A DNA stretch of 64,000 bases from Guillardia theta CCMP2712 (GCF_000315625.1 NW_005434649.1:442936-506935), one strand, 5' to 3'; positions 1-13,300 are shown, numbered from the stretch's first letter. The notes: generated by a model not told the origin, from the letters alone. A program made the numbers and translations.

Positions 1-1781
1 TTCCAACATTCTCCTGCGTCCATCTAACCACATCATTCCTTCACCATAGGAGAGGGGCTCGATCGGCTGCAGCGACCAGGTGAGCGTCAGGATGGAGAGG
101 AATGACAACAAACCTTGACAGGGATAGGTTTCAGCTGCATGACGTGGCTTGACTCGGGGTCTCGGCTGGAACAAGCCGGTAAGCGGGAAACGGAGAACAG
201 AAGAGTGTACTTGAGAAAGGTGAAATGGAATTCGTTTGATAGAGCGTCATTTCCTGTTTTGAGATCAACGATACGAGTCTCAACTCGCACCTGGGGCAAA
301 CAGAAGAGCTCCAGTCACAAAAAGACAAAGCAGTTTCTAAGATGGTGGACCTGAAATATGCAGGACAAGCCAGGATGCTGGTTTCCCATCAGGATGCTTT
401 CGTTTGAACCAGTATACACCACGTCCGCTCTAAACTTCACCACATCGCCTATGCTCACAGGCTGCAAGAGGACATCATTCGAATATGCGCACTGTTACGC
501 AATCTGAAACCAACCCGAGCAAATGACACATCGTCCAGTGCCAGCACTGTCGGCGCCCTGATTGTGGAGGTGAGCTTTCAAATCAACGCGCAGACCACAA
601 CGGTGGGAAAGTCGACGACTCACCCAAGTCTCCATCCTTGAGGATCCTGCGGACATACCTTGGTCGAGTTTCCTGACGTCGCTGCAAACGTGCACGCTGT
701 GGCATACGCGAGCTCGTATGCTGAATGCATTCTGCAATATAACAATGAGAGGAATCGAAAGGAATGTGCGAGCAGATACAAGAATCCACCGAACACTTTG
801 CCAGCACGATTTCGCTCCTTCAAGCATTGTCGATCAGCATGGGAGTCAGATACAAGAAGTAGAGCATGCCTGCGGTTGCATGATGGTCACTGACTGCATC
901 CTGACAGCAGCCATCGGCAGCCCGTCCGGAATCCCGTCGGGTACAGTCATGGCGCGATGCAGGATTTTCGCTTCCTCCTCAGTTGGCGGAGAAACTTTCA
1001 AACTTCTTTTGCGCTCCTCCTTCCTCACGAGGTTTGCCCTCTCTCCCTCATTGAATCGCTTTTCGTCTTGAGGGGTCTCTAGGATCAGAGGGTTGATCGG
1101 AAAGGCCTTGCCTTTCTGATCGACGCAGACAAACACCATAGAGCATCGAAGCTTGTGTTCAGAATTTGAGACGTCAAGTTCTGACTTCGGAAAGAGACTG
1201 ACGTCTATCTGCAAGGAAGTACGTCCTGCCCACGACACGTTTCCTTCAAGCACAAAGTCTTGTCCAAGATTCAACGTGATCGGGTCGTGAATGTCAAGTC
1301 GGTCAAGAGATGCAGTCACCTATCAAGCGATCCCATCAACCTTAAAACGACCAAAGACACGAACTCACCAGAGTAGGAACAATCGTTTCAGGATCGCCAT
1401 CGTTGCAATGCATGAAAGCTGGAAGGCGATCGTCAGCAACGAGCCTCGGGCATCCTACAAACATCCTCCCACCCTATTCAGATTCTTTCATGGCGTACCT
1501 ATATTGCCAGCAAATGCGTCAATATCCTCCAGCAAGAGCGCGAACCTCAATCCTCCACGGAAGTTGAGGTACTGATCTCTGACCAGCTCGTCGCTGCGCA
1601 CTTTCAGTTCTGCTCGGAGGAAGGAGTCCTTGGGTCTCTTCGGAGGAAACGCATGCTGCATCTTCGACGCGTTCTGCTTGTACTTCTGCATGTCCCATCT
1701 CTGCTGCCATAGTCGAGCCGTCAATCCCGTCCTCACCGACGACACCATCGAGCTCAGCATCCTCCTGGTTCCCCTCGCCAT
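1..1781 (-). CDS. ACOT9-type acyl-CoA thioesterase (double hot-dog), 3' end cut by window
   Basis: Hydrolyses acyl-CoA to free acid and CoA, probably in mitochondria. Ten exons keep one frame: 1499-1781, 1369-1454, 870-1319, 780-817, 624-731, 515-557, 351-461, 211-290, 114-165 and 1-66 (partial). They give 439 codons so far, close to the animal ACOT9 length. The start at 1781 has an ACCATGG context and opens an Arg/Ser-rich presequence (MARGTRRMLSSMVSSVRTG). Family signatures: LLEDIDAFAGNI then HCNDGDPET and VTASLDRLDI in the first hot-dog; FPINPLILETPQDEKRF in the linker; PQERNRAGKVFGGFLMHSAYE and LALDDVSFARPVSIGDVV in the second; YGEGMMWLDGRRR near the end. The intron at 818-869 has a GC donor. 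The end of exon 5 (624 rather than 659) was chosen because only it keeps frame; it adds about 12 residues relative to animal homologues. Identity is sure; exact exon edges are inference. Confidence 0.9.
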
Positions 1782-2600
1782 GGTGACTCCGAATCCCATC
1801 CAACGCACAACCCCCTACCCCTACTTTTCCTGCAGACCTGTGGTAAAACCACCCCTGCAGGGAGCACTGTATCAATTGCTTCCACTACCCCATTTTTGGC
1901 CATGGAACAACCCCCACCTTTCCTATTGAGAATTACTGTACAACTATGCCTACACCCTTGGACTTCCACCTACCCACCCTACATTTTAGCTGTTTATAAC
2001 CCCCAATTACAAATGAGTAACCCCTCATTAATTACACTTCACCCCCTTCTGAGTACCCCCTACCCAGGGAGCTCCCACACTGCAGCGGCGCGGCCTCAAA
2101 AAGAAATGGCAGGTAAGACAGTCATGAACGGGGAGGAGGAGGAGGTGGTGGAGGTGGAGGAGTGAGAGAGTGAAGCAATGATCATGTAGCAAGTTGTTCA
2201 TCGTTGAATCATTCAGTTCGGCAATATGGATGCGCGCTGTGTGCATGCTGACAAAAGCAACGTGAACGGACATGGCATATTGCTGTACATCATTACGCAT
2301 GCAGATGGTTGACGAATGAAGGGCCGTGAGTTTCTGATGATGGAAATTGTTTAAATGTTACAGAACTAGTTTCGAGAGCCCAAAGAGCCATGAAAACTCG
2401 AACGAGACCCGGAAAGTTGTTGATGAAATTGAAAAGCAAAGAGGGCGGAAATTCGTCAAGTAGATTTGTGGTCAAGAGAGATGATGCGATGGAACGCCTT
2501 GAATGGAAGAGATGATAGTAGTAGAACATGGAAAGTCCCTTGTGCATAGAGAGGAGCAGATCGTGCTCATAGATGAATCGCTTGTCTTCACTTCAAGTTC
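1782..2600. other. Intergenic, probable divergent promoter region
   Basis: Lies between the divergent thioesterase gene and the small gene starting at 2601. About 1800-2060 is C/T/A-rich with runs of CCCC and no supported coding frame on either strand. A GGAGGAGG-type purine stretch occurs at 2130-2165. An ATGGCAG followed by GTAAG at about 2106 could be a tiny 5' exon, but nothing joins it to the next gene. No recognisable promoter element stands out. Confidence 0.5.
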
Positions 2601-2981
2601 ATGATGTTATCCCACCTGCAACCGTTGCGCTCAATGACCCACCGATCAGCTCGTGCTGGAAATCTTCTTCGCCTTGCTGCAAGACGCGTGAACGCTCCTG
2701 CTCTCCGCTCCTCCGCTCCTCTCAGAGGAGGCCACGAAGGACCCGATCCCAACGCTGTAAGTCGCAGGAGTAACGTTGCAGTGCGCTAACAATGGTGCTG
2801 GCAGCCTAAGTGGGAGCAGGCTGTGCGCAGCGTGTTGCGCAAGGACGAGCATGTTGTCTTTGCTGTGATTGGCTTCTGGGTGAGCAGACTCGTTCTCGTA
2901 GGGAGGAGGAGGAGGTTGACGAGCTCACAGGCTGTCGTGATCTACGGCGCCCGCGTGTCATTGAGGAGCGACGACGATTGA
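2601..2981 (+). CDS. Small single-pass, probably mitochondrial membrane protein
   Basis: Three exons keep frame: 2601-2756, 2805-2879 and 2931-2981 (TGA), with GTAAGT/CAG and GTGAGC/ACAG introns of 48 and 51 nt. In-frame ATGs lie at 2601 and 2634; the second gives a typical presequence (MTHRSARAGNLLRLAARRV). The product is about 82-93 residues. After the basic leader come a Gly/His/Asp-rich linker, a short amphipathic segment (PKWEQAVRSVLRKDEH), one hydrophobic span (VVFAVIGFWAVVIYGARV) and a short acidic tail ending SDDD. Size and layout resemble accessory subunits of respiratory complexes or ATP synthase, but I recognise no family. Function unknown; the gene structure is inference from splice signals and sensible reading. 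Confidence 0.6.
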
Positions 2982-3262
2982 GCATGAGGAGGAGCCGAAG
3001 GATGAGAAAGAACTTCTTTTGTTAAGACTCGATAAAGCAGGAGGAACCTGACGCTCTCGATCCCCTCAAACCTTTTCAGGATATCAGGGCATCCTTTCAG
3101 CGATCTTCACTGCTCGGTGAATGCCTCAAGAGCTCTTCCCGTCCTCATTCGAAGTTTTCTTTCCTATCCTTCCTCTACTTTTTCTCTGTTGTCCTACATT
3201 CACCTCTCTCCTCTCCCTCGACCAGCAGCCCCTCGTCCTCGTCCTCTCTGTCGCACGGTCGA
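2982..3262. other. Intergenic between convergent genes
   Basis: Holds the 3' flanks of the small + strand gene and the - strand coiled-coil gene. No coding frame or RNA gene is evident. Confidence 0.5.
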
Positions 3263-6133
3263 TCATCGCGGCATGCCGCCATTGAGCTTCGCCTCCATCC
3301 TCGCGCACTCCTCCTGCCAGCTCGTCAGTGTCGGCATGCCAGCATGTCAGCTCCACATGCAAGAGTTTGATCGCTCGCTCCGATCGCTTCAGCTCTCGTA
3401 GCACCACCGAGCGCGTTTGCATGCACTTGTTCCTGAGGCTGATGATGTACTTCTTCCTATTCTGCAAGAAAGCGGTGAGAAGAGCGGGAGGGGGAGATGA
3501 GGGGAACAGGAGGGGGAGGAGGAAGCCGATACTGTGGAGGAGAGTATAGATTCAGACTGAGAGCTCGTGTAAATGGGGGCCTCACTTTGAACTCCAAGAT
3601 CTGACAACAACGTGAGAGGGTGAGAGAGGAGGAGGAGAAAGATTACTCACGCTTTGTTTCATGAGGAGATCAGATATGTCATCTCGATGCTGCCCATGAT
3701 GGAGGAGCAGGAGCAGGCGAAAGGGGAGGGAGCGTCAGGACATGCACATGTGAGAGAGTTCAAGTCTCACGTAGCCTGCTGCCTCTCGCACTGACTCCAT
3801 GCAGAGGTTGAGGATAGCAACTGAGTTTTCTTGCAGCTGCTCCACCAACTCCTTCCCATCCTCGTGAGTCCCCACAAGACGATCCCGTCCCACTTACCAT
3901 CCTGCTCTGGAACGTTTCCTTCACCTCAAACACAAGATTCTCTGCGCTCTCCTCCTCCTCCCCCAAAGCTCGCTCGACTCGGAACATCTCTCCTCCGATG
4001 CGACGGGCAAGCTCCAGCTCCTCCTTCAACCTCCTGCAGCACTCGTTCTCTTGAGCTTTCTTGCTCTCCCCAGAGATCTCCTTGAGCAACTGGTCTCTTT
4101 CTTCCTGCACCTGCAGTAGAGACTCCCGCAAGCTCTTCACCTCGAACGCCATCTTCTTCATTTCGAATCCTTCCTCCTCCGTCCCTTCCTTCTTCTCCTG
4201 CGCATCGCGACGGGCTTGCTCGACCACCATGACCTGCGCCTGCCGCAGCTGCTCCTTGAGGACGTTGATCTCGGCCTTGAGGTGCTCGTCGATAGCCTTC
4301 TCTGCATCGTACTGATTCTCCGCCATCTGCAGCTCGAGGTCCAGCTTGGAAATCCTGTAGGATGCGATCAGTCATCTAGCCAGCCAGCCGGCGGTAGCGG
4401 CGGTAGGAACCTCTTCAGCGCGTTCTCAAACTTAAGGTTCAACTGCTGGTTCTCCTGCCTGAGGGCGGCGCTCTCGTTCCTCTCCTTCTCCAGAAGCTCC
4501 TTCGCGCTCCTCAAGGCCTCTGAGTGCTCTTGTCGCAGCCGACGGCACTCGTGCTCCGCCAGCGACAGAGCCTGAGTAGAGCGAGTTAGCAGAACGATCA
4601 TGCTGCTTGACAATATTGGCAGCGACTTGTGAATGCGCTGTAGCTCCTAACTCTTACAGCACTTCTTATTCAAGAAGCTTCACTATGCATGACATCACAA
4701 CGCCTAATTGCTATCCGTCCCCGGCCATGCATAGTCACAAAACTCACCTCCTCCCCTTCAAGTTGCATGCTCTTGATCTGAGATTTCTGAGACTCGATGA
4801 CTGTTTGCAGCAGTTGTTTCTCAGACTGATAGTCCTTGATCCTCTCATCTCTCATCATCTTGCTGACCACCAGCTGCGACCGAGTCTCGGTCAACTGTCG
4901 CACAAGTCCCTCCTTCTCGGCCTCTAGCTGAGCGATCCTAGCTTTCAGCCCCGAGCTCTCCACCTGAAACGCAACCACGTCCTGTGAGAACGAGCTGTAA
5001 TGCTCGAGAGCTCGCTTGAGACCCTCGACTCGCTGCTCAAGGATGAAAGCGGGGTTGTCGTACTGCTCTTTGTTGGCAAAGTTGCACTTGTACTGCATCA
5101 CCTCTACCTCAAGGTTGTACACTAGCTCCTGCTGGTGCTTGGCGACCAAACGTCTCGACGTCTCCGTCGCTTGTTCCCATGCTCGATCACGTTGAGAAAT
5201 GAGTGTCTCCACGTTCTCTCTTAGCGTCTTCACTTCCACGTCCTGCCGAGCCTTCTCCACCTCCAGCGCTTCTGCAGTCTTTGCCGCCTTGTTGTTCGCT
5301 GCATCTAGCCGCGCCCAAAGTTCTTCATTCACTTTCTGTGCTCGTTCTATCTCTTCCTTGGTGATGCTCGGGGCAGAACTCCTTTCTCTAGACCCTTCCT
5401 CTGTGCCTCGCTGCTTCAACACATGCAGCTGCGCTTCCATGGCTCCCTGCTCAACTCTACCTGCCTGAAGCTGGTGATTCACATACCGCAGGTCGCTCGC
5501 AAGCTGCTGGTTTGCATCTTGTAGCTTCTGATTTTGCGACATCATCCTTGCAAGCTCATCTCTTTCTTGCTTCTGAACCAAGAGGAGCTCGCGCACGTGC
5601 GCCTTCACCTTTAGCAGCTCCCGCTCCCCCTCTGCTGCAGCCTTCCGCTGCTGCTCCAGCTCCCTGTTCAACTCGTCTGTAATGCTGAGCTGCTGTCGCT
5701 GCTGCAGGAGTCCTTTCTTCATGTCTTCTGCTAGCAGTGCCTTGCCCTGGTCCTGCTCCTCAAGCCTCCTCCGCAGCAGATTGACCTCTAGCCGCAGCGC
5801 CTCTTTCTCCTGCCTCAGGTTCATGAGCTGCTGCTCAAGACGCTGCTGGAACAGCTTGTGGGCCTGAATCTCCCTCTTGAGCGAAGCCTCCCGATGTGAC
5901 ATCTCATGTTGTGTGTCCACAACATGATCGTGTACTGCCCTTGACATGTCGGATGCTGCCAGAACCTCCTTGGAGTCGAGCGCGACAGATCGCAGGTCGT
6001 CGAGGTGGTCTCTCATCCACCTTATCCTCTTCTCCTCTGCCTCTGCCCGCCCTCTATCTGTCCTCAGTCCATCAGTCTGACAGTCTCGCTCCCATCTACC
6101 TCCTCCTTCTCCCCATTCTTCTGCCATCTCCAT
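3263..6133 (-). CDS. Long coiled-coil protein, eight exons
   Basis: Exons 4748-6133, 4411-4571, 3898-4354, 3771-3860, 3651-3689, 3586-3600, 3357-3461 and 3313-3263 join in frame to about 767 residues. The start at 6133 is the first ATG and lies in CCATGG. From about residue 30 to the end the protein is almost continuous heptad-repeat sequence rich in Glu, Gln, Lys, Leu and Arg, with no membrane span or enzymatic motif, so it is a rod-like structural or scaffold protein. It may be cytoskeletal or ciliary, but nothing proves that. The introns are very short (37 nt at 3861-3897) and one exon is only 15 nt (3586-3600, coding ILEFK). The first three exons are firm. The last five rest on splice consensus and phase 0 continuity; an alternative reads through 3771 to a stop at 3735. 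Confidence 0.75.
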
Positions 6134-7374
6134 GGCTTGATAGGATCACGCCACCATGCCGAACTTCGGTGTCAAACCGAGCCTGTGGTATTGACTCTGA
6201 CTCCAATTTTACTCAAAGATAAGTTAAAAATTCACTCTGACACCGTCACCCCGGCGGTACTTGCCGAGTCAGGTGAAGTTGCCTCGCAGTCCGAGTCGGC
6301 CGGGCCCGGGCCAGCCCGGCGGCTTATCTTTCAACTATCCGAGTTTTACTCAAAGTAGTAAGTTAAAAATCAGTACGTGGACAATCAGGAGAGTACTGAA
6401 GGAGGCTTGACCAGCCCCCGCGGCCGGCCGGGGGGCCCCTCCTGCCAGCGACGATCAGCCGTCCGTGACGGTAAATCCGATGATCATCATCCGACTGTTC
6501 ATGCCATCATAAAAACAGGCTTCATTTTATACCGTAGCTGACTGTCATCGTTGCTAAAACGCTGCATTTCGTGACTCAGTGCATAAAGAGAGCTTTTTTT
6601 ATGAATACCGGAGCCTCCGGTCACCCGTGATGCTGACTTTGTGCCGTACATGCCGCCGCGGCCGCCCTCCGTTCCGAGTCCGACTGCGGTGCGACGGTGA
6701 GTCACTGCTGAGCCTGACAATGGCAGGCTCAGCCATGCCCGGCCATGCCATGATGACTCATGATGAGTGACATCGCCGTGAAACCGTGCCCGGCCGTGAG
6801 GGTCGTAGCCGGCCCGGCCGGAGGCTCCGGCTTTCCGATTCAAGCCCTTGCGGCAGCTGCTGCCTACCTGAGGTATCGTCTACTGAGGCAGGCTCAGTAA
6901 TTGAAAGCCTTTTGACCGTGGGTGGGTCAGCACTTGGCTCCAAGCAGTCGTATCAGAAGACGTGCAAAACTTAGAGGGTGGGGTAGTACACACACGGGTA
7001 TACTTGCTGTACGGATCCAAAGGTTTCAGTACGAAAGACTACGATTCCCTGCCGAAAAGAGCCTTGGACTGTGCTGGACCGTCGCGAAAGAAACAGTTGT
7101 TGTGTTTGCAAGCAGCTATCTCCATGGTGTTGAACAAAAAAGAATATTACGATGCTTCAGGAAGGCTTCGGAGATTGTAACTGAGGTCAAAGTCGATGCG
7201 GTTTCGGTGCGTTGCGACCATACATGCTACGGATGAGAGAGACCAAGAAATGTACATACGAATTTTTCAATGAATTTACTCAATGCCTGTTATGAATAAA
7301 AAGGTTTGGATTTCTAGGCAGAGAACACCCGAATATCGATCGATGGACTAATCAGAGCATGGTCGATACTCCTC
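6134..7374. other. GC-rich intergenic spacer
   Basis: No supported gene. The stretch 6240-6460 and 6630-6850 has long runs of C/G (CCGGCCGGGCCCGGG-like), broken by AT-rich pieces. Two near copies of TTTACTCAAAG followed by AAGTTAAAAAT occur at about 6209 and 6345. A frame at 6962-7180 has no ATG and no family resemblance. The last 100 bases before 7375 are the 3' flank of the giant gene. Confidence 0.5.
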
Positions 7375-10300
7375 CTAACCGCTGTGCGCCAACACCCACA
7401 CGTCGTCGAGAATGTCGAGCTCTCCCCTGCCTCCATACAACACGATCCTCTGCCCCATGACTGTCGTGCTTCCGAAGTATGCTCGAGCAGGGAACGGAGC
7501 AAGAGCGGCTGCCTCAACCCAGTCAGCCCCGTCCTTGGACTGCCAGATGTCGCTCTGCAAGAAGCCATCCGTACCTCCCTCAAACTCTTTCTGCGCGTGT
7601 CCTGCTATGACAAGCAGCGAGTCCTGGAAGGCGAGGAGGCTAAAACCTCTCCTCCTCGCCCAAGGAGCGTTGCCGGTGACCAGCTGCCAGGCTGAGCCGT
7701 TGGTGCTGAGCCAGACATCGTTGTACAAGTCGTCACCCTCCCCGCCCATCAACCAGATCTGCGGACAAGCGCCGAGGAGCGCGCTGGCTACCATGCCATG
7801 ACTGTGCCTGGGACTCCAAGGAGCTGCTGAGCTTGCGAGGGTCCAGCTATCCCCATCCTCCGTTGTCCACACGTCGTTGTACCTGAGCTTTGCCAGCCCT
7901 CGGTAGGACGCGCCACCGGCCAGCACCATCCTGAAGTGCCACTCGCCCCCCTCGTACCATGCTGTTGACACCAGACCGAAGGAGAACCTCCGGCCCCAGG
8001 CAGCGCTCGTCGACACCTGGCGCCACACAACCCCGTCGGAGCTGCTCCAGACGTCGTTGAGCGAGTGCCCTTCCTCTGAGAATCCTCCCATCAGCCACAG
8101 CCTCTCCTTGAAGACGGTGACCGCATGCGAGTGTCGGGGCATCCAGCCAGCCTGCCCAGTGACTAGCTGGAATCGCAGGCAAGAGGCTGTGGAGTTGACC
8201 GGGCAAGGAGTCGACTGCCAGACGTCGGACTGGTAAGAGTCGCCCAGGGGAGAGTTGATCTCGTACCCTCCGAGGATCCAGACATGTTCCAGAAACTCAA
8301 CCATGGCATGTCCCATTCTACGCGAGAGAGACGCGTTCTGTTGCTGTCTCCATGACTGCAACTGAGACGTCTCCACATGCTCCGAGCTCAAGAATGTGTA
8401 CTCCAGCTCTACAGAAAGCTCGTCCATGGGGTAGAAGAGCAGGAGGTCACGAAGCTGCGTCAGGTTCCTGCCTCCCGAGTCCTTCATCGTGGCGGTAGCG
8501 TTGAAGACAACTGTGCGGTTCGGCGCTTTCATGCACGCGGAGAACAGTAGGCTGTTGTTGCTGTACCTGTATGAAGGCAGGCCGGGGGGAGAGAACAGGG
8601 GGGAGAAAAGTTCATCCACGAAGATGTGGAAGGAATAAGTTTGATAGCCCTCGCTCGGAGGTCCCGTAGAGATGTTGAAGAAGAAGTTGGGGATGTATCG
8701 GGGCAGACTGTACGGGATGACGGAGAGCCTTCGAGTCTTGACTTGGAAGGAGGGCTGGCGATTCACAGGGTGTACAACGATAGTGAAAACCCTCTGCTCC
8801 GAGGCCTTGGGCGGAAGGGTCGGCGCCAGGTCGAGGAGGTAACTTGAGTTGGACGAGCAAGCGCCCTCGTCCTTCAGAGAGACGTAGAAGGTCGCTTGCC
8901 CGTACACATCCTCCTTGAGGGCGAATTGCAGCGTCCCGTCGGGAAAGACCTGCGGGCGCGACAGGAACAGAGCTGAAGAAGCAGAGGAATCTGCATCTTG
9001 GACGACGAACGTGACTCTCTGGAAGCAACAAGGGCCGGCCGGACAGTTGCTGTTGGTGCTGATGTTGATGCCGCCATCGACGGTTGTGTGGTACGGCATT
9101 ACCTCGTAGGGATCGCCGATTGAGATGTTGTGAGCGAACCTCCTTCGAAGGTGCAGCAGCCGGTACTCGCTGAACAGGAAACTGGTGTCGCAGACACCGG
9201 CCTCGATCTCGATGCACCAAGAATTCTCGTTTACGTCCAGGGTCTCGTTGGAAGCAAAGGAAGGCTGATTGTTGAACGGTTGTACTTTGATGGTGAAGAA
9301 CAAGACAGGCGACCGCAGGTTCTGTTGCAAGTCATAGAAGGAGATACTGAACTTCGCACTTCCGAACCGGAAGGGAGCGGAGTCGAAGCGCAGGAAGCCA
9401 GTAAGACAGGGAACCTCGGAGCAATTGACGGAAGGCCCGCTAGTGATCAGACCCGGGGGGAAACTTTCAACCTGCTCCACCTTGAAGCTCCCGGGAGGGA
9501 CGCGGCCTTCAGACACGATCTGCGTCACGAAGGGAGACGGCCCGTAGGAAGTCTGGTGCTCGGAGATGGAGATTTGCTCTTGGACCTGGAACGAGATCGG
9601 TTTGGGTATCTCGACACACCTGGTGAGGAAGGAGGAGTTTGACTGCAGCAAGCTCCCATCCTGCAAGACCACAACCATCGCGATGATCCCTTGGTACTCC
9701 CTGTGCATGCGGAACGCCAGGGACTTGTTGGCGAGGTCGATGTGGGGGTAAACGTCGAACGCCTCCGTCGGAAGGTTTGTGACCAGCACGCTGAATGAGA
9801 ACGTCTGCAAGCTCTCCAGGTTTTGGCTGGAATACTGAGAGATGAAGTTTTGTAACACCGTTTCCGTCGAGTTGAGACAAGTCTTGTCGGCGACCGGGAC
9901 ACCCTGCTCATACATACATGCGTAAGGGTAAGACTGGTCACAGGCGATGCTGAACTCTGGTGCATACAGGGTTGTGCTAATCGTCAGGTTGAAATACGCC
10001 GGCATCGACACATTCCTTGCCCTGTTTTCGGTGCCCCCGGTATCGAAGAGCAAAATTTTGATGCCGGCCCTCCCGCTGCAGCCTGGACGGATGGCAAAGA
10101 ACAAGGTGCCGTTGCGGTCGAGGTAAGGACTGGCCCGTCTCGTGTTGTCGACCTCGATGCTATCGAACATGGTGGTGTTTGAGCATCGGAATATGACGGA
10201 GCTCTCAACTTCGACGTGGAACGTCACTGTCTGCCAGAACTCGTTCGCCCCCGATGAAACGTTGGTCACAAACGACTCGATCCTACAGGGGTTGGCCGAT

Positions 10301-13300
10301 CCGCACTCATCCTCCTTGCGGACCACGCTGCTGTAAGCAGGGTCCAGAGAGAAGAGAGGAGGGCGGTTGACGGAGTTGACGGTGACCGTTATAGTTCTGT
10401 TCTTCTGGTTGATTCCGCAATGAGCATCTCCGCTGTCAGTCAGCATGATCACGAACTGAGAGGTTGCCGTCAGGCTGTCGATGCGGGCTTTAGTCACCAG
10501 CTGCAAGCTTCTGTTCGCGAGCAGCACAGGAGGCACCTCCAGCCCTGATTCAGCCGGAGCGTAAGAGAGAGGAACCACCGCAAACGAAAGCATCTGTGAA
10601 GCCTCGTCAGGAGACCCTTGCGACACGTTCACCAGCCAGTCCTCCACCAACACAATCCCCAGGCCCTCGGGCATCTCAAGGTGACCGGACGAGTCTGCGC
10701 TCGTCACTTTACCCGTGAGGTCCTCAGCCCTGAAGCGAGCCTGCTGGTTGAACGCGAACGTCGGCTGCGCGTTGTACTTGGCCACGTGGATCAAGATCGT
10801 GCTTGCGTTTGCTCTGTCCCAGTTGCAAGGAGAAGGGAAGTCGACATACCGCTCGTTCTCAGGGCAGGCTGGAGGGGTAAAGGGCAAACCGCTCCCAAGT
10901 CCACCGTCGTCTTGCACGCCCACAGAAATTGACGCCGTGCCCGCAAAGCCAGGTTTGACTCTGAAGGTAACGAGGAGAGCAGAGCTGTTCATAGTGTACT
11001 GCACATTCTCCAGGGCCTGCGCCCCCACGTCTGAATGCGTCAAAGTGACTGTCAGCTGCTGCGAGCTCTCGTCGGGGCCGCCATTGTGAACTGCGAAAGG
11101 CACAGAGTGGGTGAGTGAAGTCTCGACCGGAAGAGTCTCGCAGAGGGAGAGCTCGGTTTGAGCCGGAAGGAGGGTTGGAGGGTTGTTGATGGGAGACGCG
11201 TAGATGATGAGGGTAGTTCCGATGACAGGAGCAGCAAACTCGATCCGACCGTTCTGTAGGGAGTGCAAGGAGAACGTCAGACTGCAGTTGTCAGAAAAGA
11301 TTCTGACGCTGTCATAGATCAACAGGTCCAAGTTTCCAACTGCCTCAGAGACGTTGAGACTGAATTGGCCTTCTCCAGCTATGACCCCACACTGAGCCGG
11401 TGCCAGCTTGACGTCGACCCTCCCGCTGTTCTCCCACGTGTAGATCTCGATGGGTTGGTCGGAAGCTGCCCCTGACATGCACTGCTGACAGAGGGAAGAT
11501 GCTCCGTTAAGGGAGTACCTCAGGTTGTGGAAGTAAACAGGAATGTCGTAGTGAGTGAAATCGATCTTCATATTCGCGCAGGTAAGAATACTGCCTGAAT
11601 CCTTTGCAGGCGCATATTCACACACCAGTTGCTCGTTGGATATCCATTTGGAATGTAAACATTCCCTTCCGTCGATGGAAATCCTGGGCGACGTGTCGGC
11701 GAAGCCGAAATTCTTGCCGAAGACTGTGACGGTGGTGGTTCCGTTGGGGCTGAGGCAGGGAGGGATGACATTCTTGACGGAGGGAGTGAGGAGGAGGTTT
11801 AGGTCGTCAAGGGGGATAATCGCCTGGAATCCAAGGTCCTCGATCTGGAACTCGAAGCTCTTGAAGTTCTCTTCGTAGGCGACTGCCCGCATCGTCCCGA
11901 GTTCCTTGAAGAGGAAGAGATGGCTGCTGAACAGGAAGGAGTACGAGTCACTCGACACTTCCCTTGCGCTGAAGGTTGTGATGGTGCGGGTGTAGTCGAC
12001 GGCCCAATCAGACGGCGACATCTGAGACTCACTGAGTCGGAGGCACTGACCTAACACATTCTGATCAGTAGCAACGAAGTTTGCTGTGGAGGTGAAGAGA
12101 AAGGAAACGTCCAGGAGCAGGATCGCAAGGTTGTCTTGCTTCCTGACTCTATCTCGGCCCAGCACGTCCTCTCTTACGATCAGCAAGGCATCCCTTGTCA
12201 GGTCAAACGTCATCGCTGATATCCCTTGCCATCGATTCGCGTACACGATCTTGGGCCCGTTGCAAGCGTCGGTTCCATTCAGCTGATTCATCTCGAAGGT
12301 TTGCAGGATCCCGTTCCACTCGTAGTAGTCGCAGTAAGAGCTCAGGTTCCTACACAGCACCTTCGCGTCCTGCTCCAGCAGAAGCTCGCTGCTCCTGGTG
12401 AAGGTTGTACAAGCGGATTGTCCAGGGGAAACGATCTGACATGCTCCTCCTGCCATCTCACAAACCGATCCCACCTTGTTACCCGTGCTCGCCGCGAAGA
12501 ACACCTGGTCCGTTCCATCCTCTATCAGCCCGTAGTACACTTTGTGTACAGGGTCGAGAGCTCGGAGGTTGGGGACCGGCACGCCCCGGACAGACGCCAG
12601 GACGGCGACAGTTCCGTCAGTGACGTTGATGGAGATGAAAAATGACTTGTCACAAAGGCGGGGGATGGCCATGGCGAACAAGCGGCTTGAGACCACGTCA
12701 AACTCTAAGTTTGTGACTGTGACGTTGCGCAGGTCCTGCAGGTCGTTGGAGACGCGAGAGCTAATGGCTAAGGAGACAGTTGACGTTGCAAACGACATGT
12801 TCAAGGAGATCGTAAGCAAGTCAGGATGCCGCTCAAAGTCCTGCATCATGCAGAACAGTCTTCCTCCCAGCGGATCTGCCGCGATGTTCCCATGGGACAT
12901 GCACACAGGAGCGATCTTGCGCAGCTCGTGAGTTGAGCCAGTGAACTCATCGAGGGAGAGCAGTTGAGAGACCGAACCCTTGTTGGACAAGCTGATTGCC
13001 TGCACCAGAGGCTCGAAGAACATTACATCTCCAAACTCGTCATAGTAGCGCAGCTGTACCGACGACTTCCTCATCACGATCTTGGAGACGATGCACTTGA
13101 TCATGTTGTCGGATATCCAGATGACGGTAGGGCAACTCTCCTCGTTGATGTAGACTGTAGAGAACGAGAGCCCTCCGGTGCCGAAGTTCCTCCCATAAAG
13201 AGTGATTTCCGTCTTCTGCCCCTGGTTCACGACTGTGCACAGAACGGAGTCGATGGTTGGGATCTGTTGCTGCACTACCAAAGCGTCAGACGTGCGATCA

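Noticed and set aside
6922-7236. Two overlapping frames of 104 and 72 residues upstream of 7375
   Set aside because: One starts only at GTG, neither has family resemblance or splice support, and the region is repeat-like spacer.
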